From Bacillus haynesii (GTDB lineage: Bacteria > Bacillota > Bacilli > Bacillales > Bacillaceae), in the NCBI RefSeq assembly GCF_001969855.1, contig NZ_MRBL01000018.1, forward strand, positions 62,001-126,000: 64,000 bases of DNA, read 5' to 3'. The notes beneath the pieces are model-generated. The model was not told where the DNA came from. It made no database searches and saw only the letters and a list, made by a program, of their open reading frames with translations. Of the stretch, positions 18,028 to 26,869 are shown in pieces (position 1 is the first letter of the stretch; every line of letters begins with the position of its first letter). A program made the translations under genes and the position numbers.

Positions 18028-19773
18028 CTACTCGGATGCGCGTTTTAAGCGGACCGTGAATTCGGTGCCTTTTCCCCGCTCGCTTTCGACGTCGATTTCA
18101 CCGTCGTGGGCCTCGACTAAATGCTTGACGATCGCAAGGCCGAGACCGGTTCCTCCTGAATTTCTGCTCCTGTCTTTATCGATCCGGTAGAACCGTTCGA
18201 ATATCCTCGGGATTTCGGACCGCTTGATCCCGATGCCCGTATCCTTCACTTGAACTTGCACTGCATCTTCCAGAACATCAGCCGAAATCGTCACGTTTCC
18301 GTCTTCAGGCGTATATGTGAGCGCATTGTTCACCAAATTCAAAAAGATCTGCTTTAGTCTGTGCGGGTCTCCGGAAGCAACGGCCAGCTTATCCGGTTTT
18401 TCCAGGGTCAAGGTGATTCCTTTTTCCTCCGCTTTATTCTTCAAAAGCATCTCAATTTCAGCGAGGATTTCACCGATATTGCAATTTTGAATATTCAGGG
18501 TGAAGTTTTGCTGTTCGATTTTCGACAGATCCAACAAGTCCTGGATCAAGGTTTGCAGACGGCTGCTCTCTTTTAAGATGATCGATAGAAACTGCAACAG
18601 CGTCTCCCGTTCATTCATCGCTCCGTCCAAAAGCGTTTCGGTGAACCCTTTAATTGACGTAATCGGTGTTTTCAGCTCATGGGAGACATTGGCGACAAAG
18701 TCCTTCCTCATTTCTTCAAGCTGCTTTCTTTCCGTCATGTCATGGAAAACGAGAACAATGCCTTTCCACTCATCATTGATGCCGATAATCGGAACCCCGT
18801 CGACTTCAAAATACCTTCTTTCGATTTTGATCGGCAGCTTAAACATTTTACGGACCTTTGTTTCCGTCATAAAAATTTCTTCAATGAGATTAATGATCTC
18901 TTCGTGTTCGAGCACTTCGTGATAGAAATGGTAAAGAAGCTGATCGGCTTCTACGTGAAATTGCTTTTGATAAGCGCGGTTCACAAGGTGAATATAACCC
19001 TTTCCGTCGATTAAAATCAGACCGGAATCGATATTTTCAATGACGGTTTGCAGACGGTCGCGCTGCATTTCCTGGGCTCTTGTCATGTCCTGCAGGTTCT
19101 GCGCCAGCATATTGATGGACTGGCTCAGCATCGTTTCATCTTCGTTGAATGTCCTTGCTTTATAGTTTCCTTTGGCAAGCTCAATCGCCACTTGTGTCGC
19201 AGACTCAATCGGATTCGTATATTGAGAGGTAATTCTCGCCCCAAGCCCGGCGATGATTAAAAAGGCCGTTCCAAGGCTCACGCCGAGGAGAATCCAGATC
19301 TTTTGATTGATGTCTTGCAGTGAATCGGCAGGAGCGCTGATCAGAATATATCCTTTCACATTCCCGTCTTCTTTCAGGGGCTGAACGTAACGGTAAACGG
19401 ACTCGTTATCAGGGTTGATTCTGAAGCCTCCTCCTTCACCGTTTAAATCCGACTCAAGCGCTTCTTTGATAACGGACTGATCTTCGGCGCGGCCCCCAAA
19501 ATGAAAAAGAACCTGACCTTTTGTATCAACCAGCGATACATGACTGTCCAGTTCACGGCTTGCCTTCTCTAAAATGGCTCCTTGCTCCGAAGACTTCATG
19601 TTTTCACGATTTGCCAATGAAGCGACCAAAGCGGCCTCTTTTTCAATATGGCTGCTCAGTTTGGCATCGTAAGAGGAGTGAAACAAGTGAACGAGCAGAA
19701 AACCGAGTGAAGCAAATACGAGAATCAAAAGCGTCAGCAGGGCAGCTAAAAGCCGGGTCCGGAATTTAATCAT
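18028..19773 (-). CDS. phoR: Phosphate-starvation sensor histidine kinase PhoR
   Basis: Membrane sensor of the Pho regulon, which in Bacillus reads wall teichoic acid intermediates. Order: TM1 (about 8-31), extracytoplasmic PDC-like domain (32-158), TM2 (159-180), HAMP (180-235), PAS (240-350), HisKA with phospho-acceptor H365 in NVSHELKTPI, then HATPase with N box (NLVNNALTYTPEDG), DTGIGI and GTGLGLAIV. The 581 residues are close to the B. subtilis length. It overlaps the end of phoP by 8 nt, so translation is probably coupled. Confidence 0.97.
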   Translation of the reverse strand: MIKFRTRLLAALLTLLILVFASLGFLLVHLFHSSYDAKLSSHIEKEAALVASLANRENMKSSEQGAILEKASRELDSHVSLVDTKGQVLFHFGGRAEDQSVIKEALESDLNGEGGGFRINPDNESVYRYVQPLKEDGNVKGYILISAPADSLQDINQKIWILLGVSLGTAFLIIAGLGARITSQYTNPIESATQVAIELAKGNYKARTFNEDETMLSQSINMLAQNLQDMTRAQEMQRDRLQTVIENIDSGLILIDGKGYIHLVNRAYQKQFHVEADQLLYHFYHEVLEHEEIINLIEEIFMTETKVRKMFKLPIKIERRYFEVDGVPIIGINDEWKGIVLVFHDMTERKQLEEMRKDFVANVSHELKTPITSIKGFTETLLDGAMNERETLLQFLSIILKESSRLQTLIQDLLDLSKIEQQNFTLNIQNCNIGEILAEIEMLLKNKAEEKGITLTLEKPDKLAVASGDPHRLKQIFLNLVNNALTYTPEDGNVTISADVLEDAVQVQVKDTGIGIKRSEIPRIFERFYRIDKDRSRNSGGTGLGLAIVKHLVEAHDGEIDVESERGKGTEFTVRLKRASE

Positions 19774-20488
19774 TCAGTTTCGGCTCCTCCATTTTGTAAC
19801 CAAGACCTCTGATTGTTTTAATGTATTCCGGTTTTTTTGTATTTTTTTCGATCTTATCGCGAAGGTGGCTGATATGGACATCGACGATGCGAGTATCGCC
19901 TGCAAAGTCGTAGTTCCAGACAGCATTGAGGAGAAGATCTCTCGTCAGCACCCTCCCTTTATGCCTTCCCAAATATAAAAGGAGTTCGAATTCCTTCGGC
20001 GTTAGCTCGAGGCGTTCGTTTTGAAAGTAAACCTCATAATGTTCAGGCAGTATTTTAAGTTCGCCTATAATCAGCTCGCCTGCATCCGGTTCTTCCGTTT
20101 CCTCCGGCTGAACGGACAGCGTCTGTGTTCTTCTTAAAATCGCTTTGACCCTTGCCGTCACCTCTCTCGGGCTGAACGGCTTCGTCATATAGTCATCGGC
20201 ACCCAGCTCGAGACCGAGCACTTTATCGAATTCATCATCCTTTGCGGTCAGCATCAAAATCGGATACATCAGCTTCTTCTGTCTGAGTTCCTTGCATACT
20301 TCAATGCCGTCCATTTTTGGGAGCATCAGATCGAGCACGATCAGATCCGGCTTCTCTTCAATCGCCTTTAATAAGCCGGCCTCTCCGTCCATGGCCGTCA
20401 CCACATGATAGCCCGACCGTTCAAGGTTATATTTTAGAAGGGTAACAATCGATTCCTCATCATCTACAACTAATATCTTTTTGCTCAT
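19766..20488 (-). CDS. phoP: Phosphate-starvation response regulator PhoP
   Basis: OmpR-family regulator activating Pho genes and remodelling wall polymers under phosphate limitation. The receiver domain has D9, D10, phospho-acceptor D53 and K83; the winged-helix DNA-binding domain starts about residue 135 (LTPKEFELLLYLGRH ... IRGLGYKME). The ATG at 20488 with GGAGG at 6 nt gives 240 residues; eleven upstream codons of open frame are excluded. Transcription starts at a sigma-A promoter with a cre-like site near +1. Confidence 0.97.
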   Translation of the reverse strand: MSKKILVVDDEESIVTLLKYNLERSGYHVVTAMDGEAGLLKAIEEKPDLIVLDLMLPKMDGIEVCKELRQKKLMYPILMLTAKDDEFDKVLGLELGADDYMTKPFSPREVTARVKAILRRTQTLSVQPEETEEPDAGELIIGELKILPEHYEVYFQNERLELTPKEFELLLYLGRHKGRVLTRDLLLNAVWNYDFAGDTRIVDVHISHLRDKIEKNTKKPEYIKTIRGLGYKMEEPKLND

Positions 20489-20542
20489 GACATGCCTCCA
20501 GGCTTCAGATTTCCCCGACATCTCTTTCTCTATCTTTTGTTA

Positions 20543-20556
20543 AATAAACGTTTTCA
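20543..20556 (-). promoter_or_regulatory. cre-like site at the start of the phoPR transcript
   Basis: Minus strand TGAAAACGTTTATT matches 12 of 14 positions of the CcpA consensus TGWAARCGYTWNCA. It lies just downstream of the -10, a position suited to repression. CcpA control of phoPR is known in B. subtilis. Confidence 0.5.
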
Positions 20557-20561
20557 CTCCT

Positions 20562-20590
20562 ATTTTAACGAAAGCCTATCCGTTCGACAA
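20562..20590 (-). promoter_or_regulatory. Sigma-A promoter of phoPR
   Basis: Minus strand TTGTCG, 17 nt, TAAAAT. The remaining stretch between mdh and phoP (about 20591-20775) shows no further gene; other phoPR promoters known in B. subtilis could lie there but I could not define them. Confidence 0.65.
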
Positions 20591-20775
20591 TTTGATTTTT
20601 CAGTGTTTTGCATAAAATCTCTCTTTTTCGGCCATAAGCCGCTGTTTTAAGCGATGGAATGCTTCCATCAAAAAGAATGAAAATGTCCGGGCAGATGATT
20701 ATGATTAGGTATATGCTGACAGCCCGTGTTTATGTCTTGATTTTCATATGGTCTTATGTAAAAAGGTTCGCATTC

Positions 20776-20807
20776 AAAAACAGGAAGGCTTGTCTAAAGC
20801 CTTCCTG
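20776..20807 (-). terminator. Terminator of the citZ-icd-mdh region
   Basis: Minus strand CAGGAAGGCT / AGCCTTCCTG with a 7-nt loop, then TTTTTG, 10 nt after the mdh stop. Confidence 0.9.
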
Positions 20808-20816
20808 ACGTTTTCA

Positions 20817-21755
20817 TTATGATAATACTTTCATGACGTTTTTGACTGATTCTACGGATCGATCAAGCTGACTTCTTTCGGTTTCAGTCAGTTCAAGTTC
20901 AATGATCTGTTCAAGACCGTTTCCGCCGATAATCGTCGGAACGCCGAGATAAATACCTTCATAGCCGTATTCGCCTTCAAGGTAGGCAATGGTCGGCAGC
21001 ACGCGGCGCTGGTCTTTTAAGATCGCTTCAACCATTTCTGTCAGGGAAGCGGCCGGCGCATAGTACGCGCTTCCGTTTCCTAACAGATTGACAATTTCTC
21101 CCCCGCCTTTTCTCGTTCTTTCAACAATCGCATCGATCCGGTCTTTCGGAAGAAGCGTTTCAAGCGGAATGCCGCCTGCATAAGAGTAGCGAACGAGCGG
21201 AACCATATCGTCCCCGTGTCCGCCCAGTACAAAACCTGTAATGTCTTTGACGGAAAGGTTTAGCTCCTGAGCGACAAACGTTCTGAATCTTGCCGTATCC
21301 AAAACTCCCGACTGGCCGATGACCCGCTCTTTCGGGAAGCCCGATTCTTTATAGACGGCGTATGTCATCGCATCCACAGGGTTTGTCAGAACGACGATGA
21401 TACAATCAGGTGAGTATTTAACAACTTCTTTCGTTACGCTCCTCATGATCTTTTCATTTGTAGCCACGAGGTCGTCCCGGCTCATTCCCGGCTTTCTCGC
21501 GATTCCCGCCGTGATGACGACGATATCTGAGCCGGCCGTATCTTCATAGTTTGCCGTTCCTGTAATATTCGCGTCAAATCCTTGGACAGGGCTCGCTTCC
21601 AGCATATCGAGCGCTTTCCCTTTTGTAGGGTTTTCAAGCTGCGGAATGTCGACTAATACGACGTCGGCCAATTCTTTTTGAGCCGTTAAAAACGCAGTTG
21701 TTGCACCTGTAAAACCCGCTCCGATGACAGATACTTTATTTCGCTTCTTTCCCAT
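20817..21755 (-). CDS. mdh: Malate dehydrogenase
   Basis: TCA-cycle enzyme interconverting malate and oxaloacetate with NAD. It is of the lactate-dehydrogenase-like type: dinucleotide motif [11 protein letters not shown] (12-22), active-site loop with [11 protein letters not shown], catalytic His in GGHGDDMVP. The 312 residues are the usual length. It is 48 nt downstream of icd, the last gene of the citZ-icd-mdh cluster. Confidence 0.98.
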   Translation of the reverse strand: MGKKRNKVSVIGAGFTGATTAFLTAQKELADVVLVDIPQLENPTKGKALDMLEASPVQGFDANITGTANYEDTAGSDIVVITAGIARKPGMSRDDLVATNEKIMRSVTKEVVKYSPDCIIVVLTNPVDAMTYAVYKESGFPKERVIGQSGVLDTARFRTFVAQELNLSVKDITGFVLGGHGDDMVPLVRYSYAGGIPLETLLPKDRIDAIVERTRKGGGEIVNLLGNGSAYYAPAASLTEMVEAILKDQRRVLPTIAYLEGEYGYEGIYLGVPTIIGGNGLEQIIELELTETERSQLDRSVESVKNVMKVLS

Positions 21756-21803
21756 TTTTTCTACCCCTTTTAATTGTTGTTTGTTTTACCCCAAAACAGC
21801 CGT

Positions 21804-23075
21804 TTAAGACATGTTTTTGATAAGCTCATCACCGAATTCAGAGCATTTGACTTCAGTCGCGCCGTCCATCAAACGAGCGAAATCGTATGTGACGACTTTG
21901 GATGCAATTGTTTTCTCCATTGATTTAATCACAAGGTCGGCAGCTTCATTCCAGCCCAAATGCTCAAGAAGCAGCACGCCGGATAGAATGACTGAAGACG
22001 GATTTACTTTGTCAAGGCCGGCATATTTAGGAGCTGTACCATGTGTCGCCTCAAAGATGGCATGTCCAGTCTCATAGTTGATGTTTGCTCCAGGTGCGAT
22101 GCCGATTCCGCCGACTTGGGCAGCAAGCGCATCTGAAATGTAGTCCCCATTCAGGTTCATTGTCGCCACAACGTCAAACTCGGCAGGGCGGGTCAGAATC
22201 TGCTGCAGGAAGATGTCAGCGATGCTGTCTTTGATGATGATTTTGCCGGCCGCTTCAGCTTCGCTTTGCGCTTTGTTTGCAGCGTCTTTGCCGTCTTTTT
22301 CGACGATGCGGTCGTATTCGGCCCATGTGAACACTTTATCGCCGAATTCTTTTTCAGCCACTTCATAGCCCCAGTTTTTAAAGGCGCCTTCCGTGAACTT
22401 CATAATGTTTCCTTTGTGTACGAGCGTTACAGACTTGCGGCCGTGCTCAATCGCGTACTCGATCGCCGCTCTGACAAGCCTTGATGTTCCTTCTTCAGAA
22501 ACCGGTTTGATGCCGATGCCCGATGTTTCAGGGAAGCGGATTTTGTTGACGCCAAGCTCGTTTTTCAGGAATGAAATCAGCTTCTCAACTTCTTCAGAGC
22601 CTTTCGCGTACTCGATACCGGCGTAGATATCTTCAGTATTTTCACGGAAGATCACCATATCCGTATCTTCAGGGCGCTTAACCGGTGAAGGAACGCCTGT
22701 GAAATAGCGGACAGGACGCAGGCATGTAAACAAGTCAAGCTCTTGTCTGAGCGCGACGTTCAGTGAACGGATTCCGCCGCCTACAGGAGTTGTTAAAGGA
22801 CCTTTAATCGCGATCAGGTATTCGCGGATCGTATCAAGCGTTTCTTCAGGAAGCCATTCGCCTGTTTTGTTGTACGCTTTTTCCCCGGCGTAGACTTCTT
22901 TCCAAGTGATTTCCTTTTCGCCGTTATACGCTTTCTCCACAGCCGCTTCAAGAACCCTGGAAGCTGCTCTCCAAATATCAGGACCTGTTCCGTCCCCTTC
23001 AATAAACGGGATAACCGGGTTGTTTGGAACGTTTAATACTCCGCCGGAGACTGTAATTTTTTCGCCTTGTGCCAC
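21804..23075 (-). CDS. icd: Isocitrate dehydrogenase (NADP)
   Basis: TCA enzyme making 2-oxoglutarate, CO2 and NADPH. Motifs: [12 protein letters not shown] near the N-terminus, substrate loop [21 protein letters not shown], and the metal/cofactor region DAAKYAG-type [11 protein letters not shown]. The start is GTG at 23075 (VAQGEKIT) with GGGAGG at 7 nt, giving 423 residues as in B. subtilis; the longer open frame upstream runs into the intercistronic hairpin and is rejected. It can be read from citZ or from its own leader. Confidence 0.97.
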   Translation of the reverse strand: MAQGEKITVSGGVLNVPNNPVIPFIEGDGTGPDIWRAASRVLEAAVEKAYNGEKEITWKEVYAGEKAYNKTGEWLPEETLDTIREYLIAIKGPLTTPVGGGIRSLNVALRQELDLFTCLRPVRYFTGVPSPVKRPEDTDMVIFRENTEDIYAGIEYAKGSEEVEKLISFLKNELGVNKIRFPETSGIGIKPVSEEGTSRLVRAAIEYAIEHGRKSVTLVHKGNIMKFTEGAFKNWGYEVAEKEFGDKVFTWAEYDRIVEKDGKDAANKAQSEAEAAGKIIIKDSIADIFLQQILTRPAEFDVVATMNLNGDYISDALAAQVGGIGIAPGANINYETGHAIFEATHGTAPKYAGLDKVNPSSVILSGVLLLEHLGWNEAADLVIKSMEKTIASKVVTYDFARLMDGATEVKCSEFGDELIKNMS

Positions 23076-23112
23076 AATAAAACCTCCCATAATATGTAAT
23101 TCTTCAATATAG

Positions 23113-23154
23113 AAAAACATTTGTTTCCCCCGTTTGGCGGGGGACAAACATGTT
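23113..23154 (-). terminator. Strong hairpin between citZ and icd
   Basis: Minus strand CCCCCG / CGGGGG core extended outward by TTTGT/ACAAA and ACAT/ATGT, followed by TTTTTC. It should reduce read-through from citZ into icd, or stabilise the processed icd-mdh message. Confidence 0.7.
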
Positions 23155-23242
23155 TTTTCATAGATTCATGAATTCATTGTTTCCTTAGAAAAGCCGTTAA
23201 GAGGCCGGCCGAACGAAGCTCGAGCAGCCTCTTTTCAAACGA

Positions 23243-24361
23243 TCAGCTTCTTTCTTCAATCGGAATGAACGTCTGCATGTCAGGGCCGGTATAGTCAGCC
23301 CGCGGACGAATCAGGCGGTTATTTTCATACTGTTCAAGAATGTGAGCAAGCCAGCCTGATACCCTGCTGATCGCAAAAATCGGTGTAAACAGATCATGGT
23401 CGATTCCTAAGCTATGATAAACCGACGCAGAATAAAAGTCTACGTTTGGCGGCAGCTTTTTCTGAGACGTGACGATTTCCTCAGTCCGCTCTGAAATCTC
23501 ATACCATTTGCTTTCACCCGTTAAATTCGTCAAACGTCTGCTCATTTCCTTCAAATGTTTTGCGCGGGGATCGCCCTGACGGTATACGCGGTGGCCGAAT
23601 CCCATGATCTTTTCTTTCTTTTCAAGCTTGGCGTGAATATATGAATCTACGTTTTCGACCTCGCCAATCTCTGAAAGCATTTTCATAACTGCTTCGTTTG
23701 CTCCGCCGTGAAGCGGACCTTTCAAGGCCCCGATTGCGGCCGTTATCCCTGAGTAGACGTCTGAAAGCGTCGCGACGCATACTCTGGCTGTGAAGGTAGA
23801 TGCGTTCAGCTCATGATCCGCATGCAGAATTAAAGCTTTGTCAAACGCTTCCACTTCAACAGGTGAAGGTTCTTTTCCATTCAGCATGTAGAGAAAGTTG
23901 GCGGCAAAACCGAGTTCCGGATTTGGCTCAATCGGCTCGAGCCCTTTGCGGATTCTTGAAAAAGCAGCGACAAGCGCAGGCATCTTCGCTTGGAGACGCA
24001 CCGCTTTTCTGTAGTTTGCTTCCGCATCCATTTGATCTGCTTCTTCGTCAAACAGTCCGAGTAAAGAAACGGCTGTCCGAAGAGCTGCCATCGGGTGGAC
24101 TTTTCCATTCGAGTAGGATTTGAAATGGTCAATGACTTCTGTGGGGATACCGGCATTTTCAGAAAGCTGTTTTTTAAGCTCGGCAAGCTCCTCTTTGTTC
24201 GGCAGCTTTAAATGCCAAAGCAGATAAACAACTTCTTCAAAGCTAGCTTTTTCTGTCAAATCATCGATGTTATACCCTACATATGTAAGAGTATCATCAA
24301 TAATTGAACTTACTGATGATGTAGTGGCGACTACCCCTTCAAGGCCGCGTGTTGCTGTCAT
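23243..24361 (-). CDS. citZ: Citrate synthase II
   Basis: Major TCA citrate synthase condensing acetyl-CoA with oxaloacetate. Catalytic residues lie in LHADHELNASTF (His), GALKGPLHGGAN, MGFGHRVYR (His) and FYSASVYHSLGID (Asp region). The ATG at 24361 follows GGGAGAG at 6-7 nt and gives 372 residues; an ATG six bases upstream sits against the ribosome site. It is first in the citZ-icd-mdh cluster and its promoter overlaps a cre-like site. Confidence 0.98.
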   Translation of the reverse strand: MTATRGLEGVVATTSSVSSIIDDTLTYVGYNIDDLTEKASFEEVVYLLWHLKLPNKEELAELKKQLSENAGIPTEVIDHFKSYSNGKVHPMAALRTAVSLLGLFDEEADQMDAEANYRKAVRLQAKMPALVAAFSRIRKGLEPIEPNPELGFAANFLYMLNGKEPSPVEVEAFDKALILHADHELNASTFTARVCVATLSDVYSGITAAIGALKGPLHGGANEAVMKMLSEIGEVENVDSYIHAKLEKKEKIMGFGHRVYRQGDPRAKHLKEMSRRLTNLTGESKWYEISERTEEIVTSQKKLPPNVDFYSASVYHSLGIDHDLFTPIFAISRVSGWLAHILEQYENNRLIRPRADYTGPDMQTFIPIEERS

Positions 24362-24435
24362 ACTCATCTCTCCCTTTTTTAAAAATTTCCCCTTTTAAAA
24401 TTAAACCAAAACCCAGGAGCAAAAACAACGCATGA

Positions 24436-24474
24436 TGTATACATCTTCTTTAATCCAAAAAGAAAATGCTTACA
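24436..24474 (-). promoter_or_regulatory. citZ promoter -10 and cre-like site
   Basis: Minus strand -10 TATACA (24436-24441). TGTAAGCATTTTCT (24461-24474) matches 12 of 14 cre positions and covers the expected -35, so CcpA binding would block polymerase. CcpA and CcpC repress citZ in B. subtilis; I did not resolve a CcpC dyad. Confidence 0.55.
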
Positions 24475-24537
24475 TTAAATCGTTTTTCGAATAAAACAAT
24501 CGTGCGTTTCTATATACCGTTCGATACTCCGATATGC

Positions 24538-24759
24538 TCAATAAAGATTAAGCATATTTATATTATAAACAATAATCTGATAAATTTGTAGGTTTTTGAT
24601 CAAAAATGCTTTTAAAGCCTTATAAATCAAGGGTTCGTAGTTATTTATTATCAATCGACAGCTTTGTAGAATCATGTATTCTTCTGTATCTATTTGGGGG
24701 AGGTTTTGGGGAGGGATTTTTATTAAAAGTGGACAGACGTATTCCTCCAGTTCTTTCAT
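24538..24759 (-). CDS. Hypothetical small protein
   Basis: A 73-codon frame in an AT-rich stretch. The predicted protein starts with an acidic segment (MKELEEYVCPLL) and ends Ile/Asn/Tyr-rich, with no domain I recognise. No convincing ribosome site precedes the ATG. It could be a real short gene, a remnant, or chance in AT-rich DNA. Confidence 0.25.
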   Translation of the reverse strand: MKELEEYVCPLLIKIPPQNLPQIDTEEYMILQSCRLIINNYEPLIYKALKAFLIKNLQIYQIIVYNINMLNLY

Positions 24760-24942
24760 ACTAATCGGTTTATGATTTTCACCTATAATAAATTTATAAA
24801 CAAAAGAAAAGGCGATAAAAATCTTTTAGCTTGTTACTTCATAGAAAATCCCCTTCGTTCGTTTTAAAACAAACGGGAGGGCTTTATTAATGAAAAGTTA
24901 TTATCATTATTTTGACCGATGTGCCCTTTTAAAAGAATCAGG

Positions 24943-24968
24943 TATGATCGGTAAAGAAAACGCTTTTG
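24943..24968 (+). promoter_or_regulatory. Lichenase -10 and cre-like site
   Basis: TATGAT at 24943-24948 is a good -10 but the -35 is poor. AGAAAACGCTTTTG (24955-24968) has an intact cre core (AAAACGCTT) and matches 11 of 14 positions. The placement near +1 fits CcpA repression. I find no LicT antiterminator sequence like that of B. subtilis bglS. Confidence 0.4.
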
Positions 24969-24987
24969 AAGAAAGGGGAATGCCAAC

Positions 24988-25719
24988 ATGCCTTTTCGTA
25001 TGAAACGAGTGTTGTTGCTTCTTGTCACTGGATTGTTTTTGAGTTTGTATGCAGTCACTTCTACTGCCTCGGCTCAAGCAGGCGGATCGTTTTATGACCC
25101 TTTTAACAGCTATAACTCCGGTTTATGGCAAAAAGCAAATGGTTATTCGAATGGAGATGTGTTCAACTGCACGTGGCGTGCAAATAACGTATCAATGACA
25201 TCATTAGGTGAAATGCGTTTGGGGTTAACAAGTCCATCTCATAACAAGTTTGACTGCGGGGAAAATCGCTCTGTTCAAATATATGGATATGGACTTTATG
25301 AAGTCAGAATGAAACCAGCTAAAAACGTAGGGATCGTTTCATCGTTCTTCACTTACACAGGTCCAACGGATGGAACGCCTTGGGATGAGATTGATATCGA
25401 ATTTTTAGGAAAAGATACAACAAAGGTTGAATTTAACTATTATACGAATGGTGTAGGAAACCATGAGAAGCTTGTGGATCTCGGATTTGATGCAGCCAAT
25501 GCCTATCATACGTATGCGTTCGATTGGCAGCCAAAGTCGATTAAATGGTATGTCGATGGGCAATTAAAACATACCGCGACGAGCCAAATTCCGACTACGC
25601 CAGGAAAGATCATGATGAACTTGTGGAATGGTATTGGTGTTGATGACTGGCTCGGTTCCTACAATGGTGTAACACCCCTATACGCTCATTACGACTGGGT
25701 GCGTTATACAAAGAAATAA
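24988..25719 (+). CDS. bglS: Secreted beta-1,3-1,4-glucanase (lichenase, GH16)
   Basis: Exported endoglucanase degrading cereal beta-glucan and lichenan. The signal peptide is residues 1-29 (basic start, hydrophobic core, ASA before Gln30). The GH16 catalytic motif DEIDIEFLG gives nucleophile E134, D136 and acid/base E138; C61 and C90 form the conserved disulfide. It is 243 residues, the usual family length. Against the B. subtilis/B. licheniformis lichenases I remember, it differs at many positions in the N-terminal and C-terminal thirds. It lies alone between citZ and ytwI, with AT-rich flanks, suggesting insertion here. Confidence 0.95.
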   Translation: MPFRMKRVLLLLVTGLFLSLYAVTSTASAQAGGSFYDPFNSYNSGLWQKANGYSNGDVFNCTWRANNVSMTSLGEMRLGLTSPSHNKFDCGENRSVQIYGYGLYEVRMKPAKNVGIVSSFFTYTGPTDGTPWDEIDIEFLGKDTTKVEFNYYTNGVGNHEKLVDLGFDAANAYHTYAFDWQPKSIKWYVDGQLKHTATSQIPTTPGKIMMNLWNGIGVDDWLGSYNGVTPLYAHYDWVRYTKK

Positions 25720-25730
25720 TGTCAAATATG

Positions 25731-25770
25731 ATAAGAGCCTGCTGCCTCAATATCATAACCAGGCTCTTAT
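25731..25770 (+). terminator. Hairpin after the lichenase gene
   Basis: ATAAGAGCCTG / CAGGCTCTTAT, 11-bp perfect arms with an 18-nt loop, 12 nt after the stop. There is no T-run, so it may act mainly as a 3' stabiliser. Confidence 0.6.
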
Positions 25771-26149
25771 GATTGTAATGAGAAGTTGTTGGTATGAATA
25801 GTCTTTTATACGAATCTTATCGAGATGATGTCAGCCCTCTTTTATTCATATGACTGGGTTTGCTTTTATTTGATTCTTTAGTTCTCTTTCTTTTGTTAAA
25901 GTGACATCTTCATATCCGGCGTCTCTTGTTTAGCAGAAAAAAATAGATTCTCCGGCGCTGAACAGCACTCGCAGTCGACAGCCATCATAATAAAGGATGC
26001 AATAACTGATGCAAGCGTTTCAGCCCGAAAGAGACGATAGATCATTTTTTCTTTTTATCCAAGCTTACCTGCTGAAGTCTCCACAAATCAAAACCTACAA
26101 ATTTGAAATAAATTGTCATATTTACCCACACGGATTTTCGACAAACTGA
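25771..26149. other. Intergenic stretch without a convincing gene
   Basis: About 380 bp. The only open frame of note is 49 codons on the minus strand (26045 down to 25896) encoding a Cys-containing, partly hydrophobic peptide (AETLASVIASFIMMAVDCE); it has no ribosome site. In the next frame a short peptide-like run (AGYEDVTLTKERELK) follows, which could be the frayed end of a lost gene. No function can be given. Confidence 0.4.
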
Positions 26150-26179
26150 GCCCTCTTTTTATAGAGGGCCTTATTTTTT
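26150..26179 (+). terminator. Orphan plus-strand terminator
   Basis: GCCCTCT / AGAGGGC with a 6-nt loop and then CTTATTTTTTT. It is an excellent terminator for a rightward transcript, yet the only rightward gene, the lichenase, ends 430 nt earlier. Confidence 0.8.
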
Positions 26180-26267
26180 TGCACCAGCTGACTTCTATTT
26201 ACAGATTTTTAGTAGCTTTAACTGCGTTATTTATGTTTATTTTTAGTTGTGAAAGTTTTTTTCAAAC

Positions 26268-26290
26268 TAAAAACCCCCTGAAACAGGGGG
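26268..26290 (-). terminator. Terminator of ytwI
   Basis: Minus strand CCCCCTG / CAGGGGG with a 3-nt loop, followed by TTTTTAG. Confidence 0.85.
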
Positions 26291-26304
26291 GACCGCGCAC
26301 ATTT

Positions 26305-26769
26305 CTAAGATGTGAAATGCTGGACGGCTTGCATGACAAGATAGGCGATCCCGGCACCGATCAGCGGACCGACGGCAACGCCTTTGAATAAAGCGACCGC
26401 TAAAATCGTTCCAAATACAAGAGCGGTCGTGATATGCGGGTCTTCTGCAAGCAATGTGATCCCGTTTTTGGCGATCAATGCTACGAGAATGCCCGCTCCG
26501 AGTGCGATCCATGCGTAATATGATTTCATCGCTTCGCCAAGCTGTTTAAAGCCGATCTCTCCTGTCGCAATCGGCACAAGGACCGCTATTGTAATGACGG
26601 TAACACCCCAGTTGATCCCTTTGGATTGGATGGCCGGAAACAGCTTTTGATCGAGGCCGATCAGCTTGATTAAAAGCAGTACGGATACGGCGATAATCAA
26701 CGACTGATTTTTCGCGATTAAAGCGATGGCCAAAAGCAGGATCAAAAATAAATTGGCTTGAGTAAACAT
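26305..26769 (-). CDS. ytwI: DUF441 membrane protein YtwI
   Basis: A 154-residue integral membrane protein of the UPF0756/DUF441 family, function unknown. There are four to five hydrophobic segments: about 5-37 (one or two), 52-70, 85-103, and 112-148. The gene is monocistronic and divergent from ytvI, as in B. subtilis. The ATG opens at 26769 with only a weak upstream purine run. Confidence 0.85.
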   Translation of the reverse strand: MFTQANLFLILLLAIALIAKNQSLIIAVSVLLLIKLIGLDQKLFPAIQSKGINWGVTVITIAVLVPIATGEIGFKQLGEAMKSYYAWIALGAGILVALIAKNGITLLAEDPHITTALVFGTILAVALFKGVAVGPLIGAGIAYLVMQAVQHFTS

Positions 26770-26869
26770 GCTGTATTCAACTCCATTTTTTTATGACCTT
26801 TCTCATAATAACAGGACTCAAGAATAAAATGAAATAAGGACATGCTTTCTAATATCAGGAGGATGCGAA

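Larger units (their letters stand above)
24475..24987. other. AT-rich intergenic stretch between citZ and the lichenase
   Basis: Visibly richer in A+T than the flanking genes. It holds one possible small minus-strand gene (24538-24759), an imperfect hairpin near 24850-24886 whose 3' side is followed by a T-rich stretch on the plus strand, and the lichenase promoter region. Nothing else is recognised. Confidence 0.6.

Noticed and set aside
23076-23147. N-terminal extension of icd
   Set aside because: It runs through the citZ-icd hairpin; the GTG at 23075 has a good ribosome site and gives the B. subtilis length.
24760-24987. LicT-type antiterminator in the lichenase leader
   Set aside because: No recognisable RAT sequence; the hairpin near 24850-24886 lies upstream of the likely -10 and so is not in the leader.
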